Part shown: positions 1-11,316 of the stretch, piece by piece
Position numbering within the stretch: position 1 is the first letter of the stretch
Layout: every line of letters starts with the position of its first letter
Assembly (NCBI RefSeq): GCF_036320965.1
Contig: NC_092234.1
Coordinates: 41,663,532-41,727,531 of the forward strand
Source of the DNA: Panulirus ornatus
Lineage: Eukaryota; Arthropoda; Malacostraca; Decapoda; Palinuridae
Length of the DNA stretch: 64,000 nt
Direction of reading: 5' to 3'
Notes under the pieces: model-generated
Told to the model about the DNA's origin: nothing
The model's input: the letters and a program-made list of their open reading frames with translations, nothing else
Database searches by the model: none
Made by a program: the position numbers and the translations under genes

Positions 1-612
1 CTGTGGTCCACCATCACGACACGGCTCACTACCCTCCCGCCAACAACCACCCACAACAAGACGGGTTTACACTTGTTGAACTCCTTAACCCCATCAAGGT
101 CGACGGTACGACCCTTGGGTACGACGGTGTAACCCTTGACCTGATAGTGAGCGGTCAGGTCAAAGGCCAGGCCATCATACCCCACCACCGTGTACCACAC
201 AACACCCCACCATCGTGTACCACACAACACCCCACCACACTGTAACCAGGACAACAGGATAACACAAGTCCCGAAACCTGCGGGAGGCACCTCACTCCCT
301 GACGTCTGGAGGGCCTGCTGTTGGCGCGGGCTACGTGCAGCAGGTGACGCCTGCCCACTCCCTGCTGCAACATTCCACGGCACAACTCCCTCACATTCTG
401 ACCCCAAATTGAGATTCCCCGAACTATTAACGAGTTAATGACGACGCTTTTCCCTAATTAAGAACATAATATACACGGGTGTTTTCCATCCTCCCTCTGA
501 CCTGCTCTCTGTTCCTGCACTCTCCCACGTCCCCGTCCAATCCCCTCATTCCTCCGGCACTACAACAGGAAAAAAGGATCACGACATAATGGCTATTCCC
601 CCAGTGTCTTAC
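1..612 (-). other. Intron downstream of exon 6.21
   Basis: A dispersed-repeat copy lies at about 99-178 (ggtacgacccttgggtacga) and a short tandem of gtgtaccacacaacacccca at 191-236. Around 280-375 the minus strand has an acceptor-like ttgcag and an E-G-V-G start without a proper Ig core. Exon 7 is not seen. Confidence 0.5.
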
Positions 613-745
613 CGCACGACGGGGACCGGGTAGCCCTGGGCCTCGCAGAAGAGGGAGACGCTGGTGGCTTGCGGCTTCACCACCGTCAGGAGGGCGTTGG
701 AGCGCTCCTCCCACGTGAACCTGGGCGCCGAGAATCCCACAGGGT
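613..745 (-). CDS. Dscam: Dscam exon 6.21 (Ig3 N-terminal half)
   Basis: 133 nt, the longest exon-6 copy, three codons more than the usual 124. Opens DPVGFSAPRFTWEERSN, then an extended LLTVVKPQATSV, SLFCEAQGYP, end VPVVR. Acceptor ctgatcctccgccag, donor GTAAGA. It is the last variant seen; more could lie beyond the left edge. Confidence 0.91.
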
Positions 746-978
746 CTGGCGGAGGATCAGGTATAGCATGTTGGAGGGTGAGGACAGCTCAAGACATTGA
801 CAGTGAGAGAGATAGTTGACAGAGGGAGACTGTGTGAGGATCCTGGGCTGTCCTGCCGTCACCACAAGTGTCGTAACGCGTCACAATTACCATCACTTGT
901 ATCTTGCTGGTCAGCAATGTGGAAAGAACATTCTACCAGAGCTTCGGCCAACCAAGGTTAGCTATGAGTTCGTGTTCT

Positions 979-1024
<46 letters not shown>

Positions 1025-1260
1025 CATTATCAATGAGGGTAATTTATACTCCCTTTTCATCATCCTGAATTCGTTCTCGAGGGGTCAAGACAACTGAGTG
1101 TTCTAACACAATATCCACACAGTGCCATGCATGACCCATCTGTGTGTGGTAGTCTGGCACAGTCAGCATGACGTCCATGATCCACACATGATGCAGGGCC
1201 AGCCCGCCACGTCACCACACAACACCACCATCAACCACACTGCGTCAGGAAGCACGGCAG
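746..1260 (-). other. Intron between 6.20 and 6.21
   Basis: Apart from the GT run, nothing is recognised. Confidence 0.5.
981..1022 (+). repeat. (GT)n microsatellite
   Basis: About 21 GT repeats in the intron between exons 6.20 and 6.21. Confidence 0.97.
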
Positions 1261-1410
1261 GTTAGTGTGGGAGAACCTGTTACGTGGAGGAGGTCCTGCC
1301 TGGGCGGCAGGTTAGCGTGGGAGTACCTGGTACGTGGAGGAGATCGTGCCTGGGCGGGAGGTTAGCGTGGGAGTACCTGGTACGTGGCGGAGGGTGTGCC
1401 TGGGCGGGAC
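1261..1410 (-). repeat. Triplicated 50-nt unit carrying an exon edge and donor
   Basis: Three 50-nt copies, each with tacgtgg(a/c)gga, cctgggcgg and gttagcgtggg words. Each copy reproduces the last bases of exon 6.20 and a donor: AG|GTACTC, AG|GTACTC and AG|GTTCTC. Use of the second or third donor would add 50 or 100 nt and break the reading frame. Confidence 0.9.
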
Positions 1411-1497
1411 ACAGCAGGGGGAAGCTGGTGTCTTGGGTCCTGTCGGTGGCCACACGGTCTCGATTGGGGAACCTGGGAGCCGACGCGCCCACCGGCT
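1377..1497 (-). CDS. Dscam: Dscam exon 6.20 (Ig3 N-terminal half)
   Basis: 121 nt; opens EPVGASAPRFPNRDRVAT, with PLLCPAQAHP, end PPRTR. Acceptor cggcgggttag, donor GTACTC. The donor lies in a 50-nt tandem duplication, so two further copies of the exon 3' edge with their own GT lie just downstream at 1327 and 1277. Confidence 0.92.
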
Positions 1498-1972
1498 CTA
1501 ACCCGCCGACAGGAAGACATAAGTGTAAACTTGGGTGTTCCAGGGACAGACCTGAGGTCTAGTTAACTGTGTAGTGAACCGCAGCCATTTGTTGAGGAAG
1601 GTTAACTCGTCAGACTGACAGTTTGTGACGTGATGTCTCGATCAAATGGTGGACGTATTCGTTAATGTTCCGATCCATTTACTCTCCGCTGTGGATACGA
1701 CACCAAGTTTGACCCCTTGAGAACGACGGTGCGACTCGTAGATAAGTCGTCGTGACCTTGATCCTAAACCCTGAGGGTCAGGTCGAAGGCCAGGCCCAAT
1801 CAATGGTCGTACCGTCGTGGTCGTGGTGACACGCGCCTTACATACGCTAAGTGTGGAATAATTCATGACACCACAATCCTTATTACCATCATCCATGACG
1901 GTCTGCACGACCCAGTCTGATCTGGTCTTTGTAGAAGCATGAGACATCATGAGGATGCCTGACCCAACTTAC
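1498..1972 (-). other. Intron between 6.19 and 6.20
   Basis: 1672-1850 is a diverged copy of the dispersed-repeat block at 3001-3180, sharing the lead tccattt and cgacacca words. No exon is visible. Confidence 0.6.
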
Positions 1973-2096
1973 CTAAACCTGGGCACAGGGTGGCCCTGCG
2001 CCTCACAATGCACGGAGAAACTGGAGCCAGCGGACTTGACCTTGGTCCTGGAGACGTCCTCACCCGGGAACTTGGGACCCGACAGACCCACCGGCT
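1973..2096 (-). CDS. Dscam: Dscam exon 6.19 (Ig3 N-terminal half)
   Basis: 124 nt; opens EPVGLSGPKFPGEDVSRT, then KVKSAGSSFS, SVHCEAQGHP, end VPRFR. Acceptor gttcgatatcaag (AAG), donor GTAAGT. Exons 6.18-6.19 and 6.16-6.17 are two copies of one ancestral two-exon block. Confidence 0.94.
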
Positions 2097-2435
2097 CTTG
2101 ATATCGAACCCAATACGTTATGAGAGTGATCCACTGTACTGCAGGAAGCAAGGTGCCTTCTGGGAGAGTACTAGTGACGCCACCGTCCGTCCGCCCGACC
2201 ACGCATCTCACGGTTTGCCTAACGTTAACGTGTGTGGCTGTTCCACTCCCGCATCGACAACTCGTCGTACAAATGTTCCAGCCACAAAGTCCTCACTCTT
2301 CCTCACTGACAAGGGATCTCTCACATGTGCGTAACGGCAACATATCTTCCCTTACTATAAACAAAATCGTGTGTGTACAAGTGTGTGTGACTAGGATAAT
2401 ACATGAGTAAAGAGGGTAGTGCTAGTGCGAGTTAC

Positions 2436-2559
2436 CTGACGTAGGGGACGGGGAAGCCCTGTGCTTGGCAGAAGAGGGAGAAGCTGGCGCCCTGGGCCTT
2501 CAGTTTGCCTCGGATGAAATCCTCGACGGCCAGCTTGGGCGCCGAGTTCCCCACAGGCT
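2436..2559 (-). CDS. Dscam: Dscam exon 6.18 (Ig3 N-terminal half)
   Basis: 124 nt; opens EPVGNSAPKLAVEDFIRG, then KLKAQGASFS, SLFCQAQGFP, end VPYVR. Acceptor gctccccggccag, donor GTAACT. Confidence 0.94.
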
Positions 2560-3302
2560 CTGGCCGGGGAGCAGACATACCGTTACCACATACTGACGAA
2601 CACTTAGCAGTGACTGCTGACGAGTCATCTTATCTGTGACACCTGACAACTTTCCTCCACCTCTGAGCTGATAACTAACCACTTAACAACTATCTAACCA
2701 CTTCGTCAACATGCAGTATTTAAGACTGCTCAATATTCAATGGCCTGAACGTTGGAAATGATGGATTAACTTCAGTAAGTGTCTGCCGGCAGCGATGTGT
2801 GCTCCCTAACCTTCGTTACACAACCAAGTTGTTGTGGAAGTAAAGTGAAAACCATGATGAGCCGGACCGATGAACTAAGCTGTTGGTGACAGGCCTGGCC
2901 TGCAGATGACCAGTGTTATTTTTTAAGGAAAAGTTGACTCGTGATAGACGAAATTTCCAACAACATTTCTCCCGGTGGATGTAAACGTATGTCACTGTTA
3001 CGATCCATTTTCTCTCGTCTGTGAATTCGACACCACATTTAAACCCTTGAGATCGACGGTACGACCCCTAGGCCCAATCAGAGACCGAATCATCATACCC
3101 AAGGGTCGTACCGTCGTGTTCAGGGTACCACATCCTCTACACCAGACCCAACCAACATACTTCCAGCCAGCCACTTGATGTACCCAAAATCCTCACCACC
3201 GACCGTCTGCAGGACCCAGTCTGCTTCAGTCGTGTACGATGCAGAGCTCAAGACACGTGAGCGAGTACGAGGATGCCTGAGACACACAACAGCCCAACTT
3301 AC
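2560..3302 (-). other. Intron between 6.17 and 6.18
   Basis: 3001-3180 contains a dispersed-repeat copy whose ends acggtacgaccc and gggtcgtaccgt are perfect inverted complements about 45 nt apart. No exon is visible. Confidence 0.6.
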
Positions 3303-3426
3303 CTAAACCTGGGCACGGGGTGGCCCTGCGCCTCACACTGCAGGGAGAAGCTGGAGCCCGAGGACTTGATCTTCCACTTGCCTGCGTCCTCGCCAGGAAA
3401 CTTTGGGCCCGACAGACCTACCGGCT
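3303..3426 (-). CDS. Dscam: Dscam exon 6.17 (Ig3 N-terminal half)
   Basis: 124 nt; opens EPVGLSGPKFPGEDAGKW, then KIKSSGSSFS, SLQCEAQGHP (Q before the cysteine), end VPRFR. Acceptor gtgcatcaag (AAG), donor GTAAGT, the consensus. Close paralogue of exon 6.19. Confidence 0.94.
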
Positions 3427-4049
3427 CTTGATGCACAACGCAATACGTTACGTGAGTTAAGTCAGTGAACGATACAATCTGGGGAAGCAAGGGGCCTTCA
3501 GGACGCGTACCACTAGTGTGACCATCGTCCTAGAATCACACTTTCTCATGATACCACTCAACGTAGGTTCTCTATACGTCTTTCTATATAGTTATCCAGT
3601 TTCTGTACCGGAGATGTGGCTGCTTGTGTGCCCCCCGCCATGGCTGGATCACAACATACTCGGCGAGCCACTGTGTTACATGACTACTGTGTGACCAGAG
3701 ATTTTTTTTTTCTTTCCTTAAATGGCTGAAGTTCGGAACTTTACTTTCTCAAGTTCTTTCCTGTCTTGTACGACTTCTCCCACTTTAAAATGGCTGCCTT
3801 AGTACGTCTTCTACAACTCTGAAAATACCTATTTTTCTCCTTTTATATTCCAGCTATGGCGTGGTCGCGATGAGGACTGTTATCTGTGACCGGAGACTAC
3901 GAACACACATCAGGAAGGACATGTTGCAGCCAGAGTGACCCCACCCGTCCAGTTGTGCTTCACGTTATAACACCAGGAGAGTCGTGTGTGTACATGTGAC
4001 TGACAGAGTATTATGAGTAAGAATGACAGCATTGCTAAGCCTGGGTTAC
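3427..4049 (-). other. Intron between 6.16 and 6.17
   Basis: No exon or repeat array is recognised. Confidence 0.45.
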
Positions 4050-4173
4050 CTGAAGGAGGGGACGGGGAAGCCCTGAGCCTGGCAGAAGATGGAGAAGCTG
4101 GCGCCCTGGGCCTTCAGTTTGCCTCGTGTGAAGTCCTCGGTGGCCAGCCTGGGCGCCGAGTGGCCCACAGGGT
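4050..4173 (-). CDS. Dscam: Dscam exon 6.16 (Ig3 N-terminal half)
   Basis: 124 nt; opens DPVGHSAPRLATEDFTRG, then KLKAQGASFS, SIFCQAQGFP, end VPSFR. Acceptor gccccctggccag, donor GTAACC. Paralogue of exon 6.18. Confidence 0.94.
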
Positions 4174-4930
4174 CTGGCCAGGGGGCAGACATACCGTTAC
4201 TCACGACCAATCACTCAACAATCCGTCACACACAACACTTGTAACAACCCATCATGACCCACGTTCTTCCTCCTTCTCTAAACTACCGCCTGACCCATTC
4301 TTAACAGCCTGAGTGTTGGAAACTAAAGTTTACCGTCGGTAAAGGTTTGCTGTAAACTACGCGCGCATCTGGACTTTCGTTCGACAACAACGTCGATGAT
4401 GAAGGACAAGAATCTGTTACAATCTGCGGCAGGCGACTGCGACACTCTGCTCCTGCCGGAGGGAGGTGCTCTACGCTGACACTCGAGGATCCTCACACAA
4501 CGCACTGGGCGTCCTCACGTCCTGTATAATGCTCATGCATTACGATGTTCTGCCTGGCTACCGTACCTTCAATGATGCCCACTAACCCACCGACGCACAA
4601 ACCAATATACGAACAAATAATAAAAGAAAAATCATCAATTGTCCTGATTTTATCTGGATCATATAATACACAGGTTCGAATCCTAGTAACGGCAGTAGGT
4701 CCACAGTCAACCCAACTGTCCAGCCTTCCTTAAGGTCTGACCGGAGTAAGGACCTGGCTGTGGCTGTGGTATATAAATATAATGTTAATGATATGGTCTT
4801 GATGTGGCCATCCAGCAGCCCGTGTTGTCTCAGCTGACATTAGATAAAAACATCGTTGACAACATCTGCAGGAGCAACACACCGCCTGGGGTGTTACCGA
4901 AACATAAGGTCACGTGGCCTGCTTCCCCCT

Positions 4931-4963
<33 letters not shown>

Positions 4964-5142
4964 AACAAACACACACAACAATCACAAACCCTCAGTCGTT
5001 CGCTATTCACTTGCTCTTTAGCTGCCTCCAGTTATCAACAGACCAACCCAGCCTTCTACATTTATTTTCTCCGTTATTTCTATCCTTTATTTATCTTTCA
5101 GGCGAAAAGTCAGGCTCATGTGTTGGCTATACTGCTAGATGA
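4174..5142 (-). other. Intron between 6.15 and 6.16
   Basis: Apart from the SINE-like fragment and a CA run at about 4933-4962, nothing is recognised. Confidence 0.5.
4670..4775 (+). mobile_element. Possible tRNA-derived SINE fragment
   Basis: ggttcgaatcc at about 4674 matches a tRNA T-arm (polymerase III B box), followed by cggcagtagg and cacagtcaacccaactgtcc, a style of tail I associate with crustacean SINEs. No matching A box or full tRNA cloverleaf is visible upstream, so a complete tRNA gene is not supported. Confidence 0.4.
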
Positions 5143-5390
5143 TCACACGGCGTACCGTCCCTAGCGGTACATCCCTCCCTCACAGGTACAGGAGCACCAC
5201 ACGGCGTACCGTCCCTAGCGGTACATCCTTCCCTCACAGGTACAGGAGCACCACACGGCGTACCGTCCCCAGCGGTACATCCTTCCCTCACAGGTACAGG
5301 AGCACCACACGGCGTACCGTCCCCAGCGGTACATCCCTCCCTCACAGGTACAGGAGCACCACACGGCGTACCGTCCCCAGCGGTAAATGC
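5143..5390 (+). repeat. 54-nt tandem repeat
   Basis: Five copies of a 54-nt unit starting cacacggcgtaccgtcccta and containing ccctcacaggtacaggagc. It stays open on both strands because 54 is divisible by 3. It lies about 50 nt downstream of the exon 6.15 donor. Confidence 0.95.
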
Positions 5391-5433
5391 CAACACTACT
5401 CCTCCCCTCACCAGCAGGAACCAGCCAGCCTAC

Positions 5434-5557
5434 CTGAAGCTGGGGGTCGGGTGTCCCTGTGCCTCACAGAACACAGAGAAGCCAGCGCCAGCCTCGACCA
5501 GGGTAGTGCGGGAGACGTCCTTGTTGGGGAACTTGGGTGGCGAGTGGCCCACGGGAG
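5434..5557 (-). CDS. Dscam: Dscam exon 6.15 (Ig3 N-terminal half)
   Basis: 124 nt; the split codon gives A: APVGHSPPKFPNKDVSRT, with SVFCEAQGHP, end TPSFR. Acceptor tcctcaaccgtag, donor GTAGGC. Confidence 0.94.
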
Positions 5558-6217
5558 CTACGGTTGAGGAGGTAGGCAATAATGTGGCCCAGGTTATATA
5601 TAACCCACGATACTGGTAGCTGTACCCCTGTTGTCTGCTGATACTGAATGATAACGTAAGTGAGATTCGAATGATGACATTAACTCCGCCTGGCCATCTG
5701 ACCCACACCTACACCCGCGTGCCGCATTCTTGACCCCATGTTGTTAAACTGCGTTTTCTATATCCTGTGATGAGCGAAGAACATAACCAGTACAACCTCC
5801 AAGAACTGTAGCATTCCACACTGACGTTTACAAGAACTGTCCACGAATTGTGGTCCGATGATGACATGAACCGAGGTGTTGACATGCCAGCTGCATTCCA
5901 CTCGTACAGCCACAGTCTTCGTCCTGCTGTGGCCTGAACCTACCAGAGGAGGTGATGAAGACCAAGACGTGACCTAACGTTGGTGCGGCAGTGTTTACCT
6001 GTGAGTAACGTACCATGTTCAATGACTCGACGTTTCAAAGCCGCAGCCACGGAGTCTGGCCACCCCGGCCACAGCCATTCCCCTTACCATATGTACACAG
6101 CTTATCCCTCCTAAACACTGACCCTGGGGTACACAGACGTCCCAGCCGGCTACGTCACATGCAGCAGAGAGCGACGAGACACGATGACCACCAACAACAA
6201 AATACTGCAGTATTTAC
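5558..6217 (-). other. Intron between 6.14 and 6.15
   Basis: No exon, repeat or other element is recognised. Confidence 0.45.
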
Positions 6218-6341
6218 CTGAAGGAGGGTGTTGGATGTCCCTGGGCCTGACACAGGAGGGGGAAGGATGTGCCCGCCCGGCGCGCCTGTGTCCGAGACAG
6301 GTCTATGTTGGGGAACTTGGGGGCAGACAGTCCCACAGGCT
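6218..6341 (-). CDS. Dscam: Dscam exon 6.14 (Ig3 N-terminal half)
   Basis: 124 nt; opens EPVGLSAPKFPNIDLSRT, with PLLCQAQGHP, end TPSFR. Acceptor ggcgccctcag, donor GTAAAT. Confidence 0.94.
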
Positions 6342-7096
6342 CTGAGGGCGCCATACAACACTACATTAACCACTACAGCAAGACACCTCAACACCAGCTA
6401 CCCTCGTGACGGAACCAGGAGCCTCCCGGTGAGACGGGGTACACAAAGGAACATATCCATCTCAGCGTCACTAAAGTCATTTACGTTACTGCCCGACTGT
6501 CAACTTTACTGTAGCCGTCTAACGGTGGACGGTATAGGAAAAGGTCACGTGTTCCCCGCCACCTGTCGTAGTTATGTTCGTATCAACACCATCATCACTA
6601 TCGCAGCTAACCACCACTAACAACCCACTAGTTCTATATTAATCATCATGAATTTCTTTCGTTGAATTCTAATCAAAAGGCTTATTAATTGATACTGATT
6701 CTTGGGTCATTAGTCATTAGTGTAAACCCTGAAGCATGACGATGGAGTCCTTAAGGGGCATAATGGCCTGACCTTTGACCTGACCCTAGGGAACCAGTTG
6801 AAGGTCAAACTATAATACCGATGGGTCGTATGGTCGAGCTAAGGATCCTCCCATCATACTCCAGGGATCGTCATGAGAAGGTTCATACCAGGGGCTGCCT
6901 CCACCATACCCAGAGTCAACCATCCCCAGAGAGTCTGGGGTGGTTCATAGTACACACACTGATGAACCAAACCCTGAGACCCCCTGGTGTAGCCCTGATA
7001 CTGACCCTGGTGTAGCCCTGACACTGTCCCTGAGTGAGGGGTTACCTGTTAGACCCCCTGGTGTAGCCCTGATACTGTCCCTGAGTGAGGTGTTAC
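6342..7096 (-). other. Intron between 6.13 and 6.14
   Basis: A diverged dispersed-repeat copy lies at about 6745-6840. At 6977-7096 two to three copies of a unit near 51-74 nt with ctggtgtagccctgatactg are seen. No exon is visible. Confidence 0.6.
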
Positions 7097-7220
7097 CTGG
7101 CGCGTGGCGGCGGGTTGGCCTGGGCCTGGCAGGGTAGGGTGATGGTGCTGGCCGCCTGTCGGGACTGGCTCCGGGAGGTGTCCGTGGAGGGGAACTTGGG
7201 GCTGGACAGACCCATCGGCT
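7097..7220 (-). CDS. Dscam: Dscam exon 6.13 (Ig3 N-terminal half)
   Basis: 124 nt; opens EPMGLSSPKF (M for V), with TLPCQAQANP (proline just before the cysteine), end PPRAR. Acceptor gtgacgcgcag, donor GTAACA. A second donor-like CAG|GTAACC lies 51 nt further downstream at 7045, inside a tandem duplication. Confidence 0.92.
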
Positions 7221-7677
7221 CTGCGCGTCACACGAGGACAAAGTCATCATTACAGAGAAAGAAATCACGTCGCGTGTGGAGCCTTATGCTGGGTATCTAC
7301 TAATGTACGACACTTAATCCCATACGCAACTTTGACTGTCACGTAGTTGTCTTTGACGGTAAGAGCATACGAGACCTCGCACCCGGACATTGCCCTCCCT
7401 AGGGCTACATCACCTCCATTGAGACACGTACACATACCATTACAATACAGGGTATACGAGCCACGGGTTAACGTTTGGTTCGTGGATCAGATATACAGGA
7501 GAGGTTTGCTCGTCTGGGGAAACACTGCAAATTGGTGCATCCAACACCTGGCCAATCTCCAGGTCGCCTAGCAACCATCAAGAAGTGTGCGACCTGTACA
7601 TACACCGCCAGTGTTCCTAAAAGGGATCATAATATTGTCTATACCAGTGAGAGAGAGCGGTACAGGTGGTGCATTAC
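7221..7677 (-). other. Intron between 6.12 and 6.13
   Basis: No exon or repeat is recognised. Confidence 0.45.
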
Positions 7678-7801
7678 CTGACGGAGGGCAGAGGGTGTCC
7701 CTGCGCCTGGCAGAACAGAGGGAAGGAGGAGCCAGCGCGCCGGCCGTGCGTCCTGGACAGTTCCGACTGCGCCAGCCTGGGCGCCGACAAACCCACGGGG
7801 T
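7678..7801 (-). CDS. Dscam: Dscam exon 6.12 (Ig3 N-terminal half)
   Basis: 124 nt; opens DPVGLSAPRL, with PLFCQAQGHP, end LPSVR. Acceptor cctcccccag, donor GTAATG. Shares the A/RRAGxSFPL segment with exon 6.14. Confidence 0.93.
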
Positions 7802-8917
7802 CTGGGGGAGGAAGTGCGCAACACTGCACATTTTGTACATTATAAACCGGCCGCCATTGTGTCGCTCCTATGCAACACCCGAGGTACACAGCGACGCCAT
7901 TCATAACCTACAACAGCAAGATGTTACTACCACGCTACAACCTCTATGCCACACTTGTCACTCGCTCCCTCCCACACATATCTTCAATAACCCAACGCTT
8001 TCCTCACGAGCCTAAATTCGTGAATGATTTAAATACAAAGTCAGAAACTAGAGGAAGGACACGGACGCCTCCAGGTTACATCAGACAGTCAATTCTATTC
8101 GCTGAATACAACATCAGTTGTACGACTCCATGACTGGTGCAACCATTCCCTCGGTCGTCACATTACCAGGTCGGGGTGAGTGAGCGGCTGGCTGGGTCTG
8201 TCTCAACCTTCTCTCTACCGCCGCCACCGTACATACGCTCTGACCCGCCTCCCATGTTCAGAATGTTGTAGTGTCTGAGTAGATACTAGATAACGTCATC
8301 AATGAATGGCACGGTTGTCTATCGTACTTCTCACCTGCATGGTTGCCATGTGCATAACGATTAACCTCCAGTACGACGGTACGACCCTTGGGTATGACGG
8401 CTCGGCCAAGGGTCAGGTCAAGTGTTGGGCGAACGTGATTATGTACGTCAAGTGGGAAACTAAGACGAGTTACGGGATGTTAGTGGATGCCAGACAACAG
8501 GGCGAGGCGAGGAAATGTCAGATGTTGTGGTGGGACGAGGAAATGTCAGCCGGAAGTGAGGTGAATGTCTAAGCAAGAGCCGCCTACCGTCGTCAGATCA
8601 ACTTGACCTGACCCTCAGTAGGCATCAGCGCAGTTTGAGACACCAGTACGTGACCTCCAACACTGACGTCTCCTGTGCAGCACGTCCGTTGTGTCTCCCT
8701 AAACATGAGTTATGAAACTAAGGTCCACCACACACCAGACACAACACAGTACCTCAAGTCATGATACTATTGATGCTATCCTGTGGTAGAGGGTAACATT
8801 CCTGCCAGCAAGACGCTACATTACCGCCAGGATACCCTCCCTGGGAGGACAACGTGTGTGGACGACCAGGGAGCGGGAGGTCGTAGGAATAGCCGTGCTC
8901 CTGCAGGAGTTCCCTAC
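7802..8917 (-). other. Intron between 6.11 and 6.12
   Basis: A dispersed-repeat copy with acggtacgacccttgggt lies at about 8370-8425. No exon is visible. Confidence 0.55.
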
Positions 8918-9038
8918 CTGGACTTGGGGGCGGGGTGTGCCTGAGCGGGGCAGAGGAGCGACGTGCCCTGGGCCACGTCTACCACGACGCGGGTCAAGTC
9001 ATCCACAGGAGTCTTGGGGGCCGACAACCCGACCGGAT
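8918..9038 (-). CDS. Dscam: Dscam exon 6.11 (Ig3 N-terminal half)
   Basis: 121 nt; opens DPVGLSAPKT, with SLLCPAQAHP, end APKSR. Acceptor cgaacgacag, donor GTAGGG. C-PAQA-HP matches exon 6.20. Confidence 0.93.
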
Positions 9039-9238
9039 CTGTCGTTCGAACCACGTCGATGTTAGTGACCCACTCACACCACCTGCACACGTCACCCACA
9101 CACCCACCGACGCGATTCACACACACATCGTCCATCTCCCCCGAGGACACATACTGGGTACGTCATGGTCCAGCCGTCCCTACCCGCAGCAAGATAACAT
9201 GGCGCAGCTCCCTGAAACCTGACGCTACGTAGGCTCTG

Positions 9239-9269
<31 letters not shown>

Positions 9270-10462
9270 CATCCTCGAGTTTCCTCTGAAGGTGGTATTC
9301 AGTGTGGGTTGAGGCGATATCGCTAAGAATCCCTCCACAAACAGGTATCAGACTCTCCACACACGTCGGTTATAATTCTCCTGAGAAGATAAAACGACCG
9401 CGCGAGACATATATAACCTCATACTGGATCTCCGAACTGCTGGCTTCCTGCGGGAGGCCCAGTGGCACATACGTCCTCGTGGTGCGGTGGCCACGGTCAC
9501 CCGGGCGACGCCCGTGTAACCTGAAGGACTCACTTGGTTCCTTCGTGTCACGAGGACAGAAACTAGAGGGATTCGTGGCCGCTCCTGAGGGCCAGGCAGG
9601 ACCGACCAAGTTATGATCCACAAGACTGTTGATGTGTGCCACCAACTGACAGTAGCAGAAGTCGTCGCGTTATCAATATTTCTACTCACAGTCCACCAAC
9701 ATCATCATAGCGGTTCAGAATGAAAACGGGTCGCGAGTCAGACGAAATTACTTGGGATTGCGGTCGACAAAGTGCCCCTAACTTAGGTAAACACAATCTC
9801 CCAACTAAAATTATGTCTACATAGTCTCGTAACTACATCTAAGTTAAACTAGACTCCTAACTAAACTTGTTAACATAGTCACCTAACTCATGTTAACACT
9901 GTCCCTCATTAGCTTCTGTCGTTATCATTCTATTAACTGTGTTTACACGAGTGAGATAAATCTTATCTGGCTCTAATCATGACAAGTCCAGGCGGCAACC
10001 CTCCACCCTCACATCCCACCCACCCCTGCCCCAAACACACCCCACCCACCCCGGCTCAGCCACCAGTAACCATCAACTTTTTCATAACTTTTCGTTGGAA
10101 TCTACTAACGTGAAAGTGAACTATGGACATCAAAACCTACGTCCAGGACAGAGGGTGACGTAAATGTTTACTGCCTTACTGAAGATACGTCCAATAACTG
10201 GACACAACCACGGACGTGTACAGGATGTATAGGATGACCTCCATCTACTGTCCTACCTACCGACAGGACGTCAGTGATCACCTCCACCTGCTGTGCTATA
10301 ATATGACCTCCACCTGTTCTTCTCCATCTACAGTCATCATGGGTCCACCTGTAATGCTGTCAACAATCCTCAGGTGATGATCCCACACGCTCACCAGCAC
10401 CAGACCTCAACTTCCTCTCTTACCGATACACTGTACCTGACGCCCGGCCTCTGGTGTCATAC
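9039..10462 (-). other. Intron between 6.10 and 6.11
   Basis: A CA run lies at about 9239-9262. A stretch at 9370-9645 is open in two minus frames but lacks Ig hallmarks. 9790-9900 has several taactaaact-like words. No exon is supported. Confidence 0.5.
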
Positions 10463-10583
10463 CTGTAATACGGCAGTGGGAGGCCCTGGGCCCGACACAG
10501 GAGGCCGAAGCTGGCCCCCACCTGGTGTATGGCCCGCACTATGTCCACGCTGGCCACGCGTGGCGGAGAGTGGCCCACAGGGT
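10463..10583 (-). CDS. Dscam: Dscam exon 6.10 (Ig3 N-terminal half)
   Basis: 121 nt; opens DPVGHSPPRV, with GLLCRAQGLP, end LPYYR. Acceptor cccaatcccccag, donor GTATGA. Confidence 0.93.
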
Positions 10584-11195
10584 CTGGGGGATTGGGGGAC
10601 ATCTTGGGTCAAAAAGGTCATGTCTTGCATGTCACCCGACTACGCTACAATGTTATGTTCTATGCCGGAGTCAACTGTTACTCTCCCAAACGTTTCTCAA
10701 TTAATTTAGTGTCATGTCTAAAATACAGACGAGAACTTCAGTGTAGCGTAATGTGTATATCCTTAGCACGTGATGAGGCAAGGAGTGTGATGGGTGGGAC
10801 AGGGCAGCCGTCTCGCGTCGTGCTGGGATGCAACTCATAGACAAAGCTAACGACACCTTCTACCTTGACGTAAGACACTTCTGAGTACGTCTCTCGTCTC
10901 TACACACAGCTCAACACAACTTGAGAAAACGATTACTTCATGATGCGAGAATACATACACTGGCTCAGGGTACAACACTGTCTTCCTCTCGACCACTGTG
11001 TGGCGCATCACAACACCAGTGGTGATCCTAGCAGTCAGCCAGAGTTCCATAAAACAGCAAATGTAAACTATTAATAACTACGTTAATAACCATCCTGGCA
11101 CGCAGCAGAGTAAGGTGGAAGCCATGAGCGCCCCAGCGAAGGTGACGTAACAGGTCATGCACTGGTTGCAGTCTTCTTGACTGGGGTGACGTTAC
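10584..11195 (-). other. Intron between 6.9 and 6.10
   Basis: No exon, repeat or other element is recognised. Confidence 0.5.
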
Positions 11196-11316
11196 CTGAA
11201 GCGAGGGACAGGGTGCCCCTGGGAGTGGCAGAAGAGGGCCAGGTCGGTGCCTTGGTCGTGCATCGTCCGGATCAGGTCCTGGCTGGGGACCTTCGGGGCC
11301 GAGAAGCCTACGGGCT
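11196..11316 (-). CDS. Dscam: Dscam exon 6.9 (Ig3 N-terminal half)
   Basis: 121 nt; opens EPVGFSAPKV, with ALFCHSQGHP (serine for the usual alanine in C-x-AQ), end VPRFR. Acceptor ccaccctcacag, donor GTAACG. Confidence 0.93.

Noticed and set aside
280..395. Possible extra exon-6 copy (E-G-V-G start after ttgcag on the minus strand)
   Set aside because: It is too short before the only cysteine, lacks C-x-AQ-x-x-P, and the donor-like site follows too early. At most a very old relic.
4670..4690. tRNA gene suggested by ggttcgaatcc
   Set aside because: Only a T-arm-like word; no D-arm, anticodon arm or acceptor stem can be formed. Kept only as a possible SINE fragment.
9370..9645. Two overlapping minus-strand open frames near 9.5 kb
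   Set aside because: No Ig3 hallmarks, no matching acceptor/donor phase and no recognisable domain.
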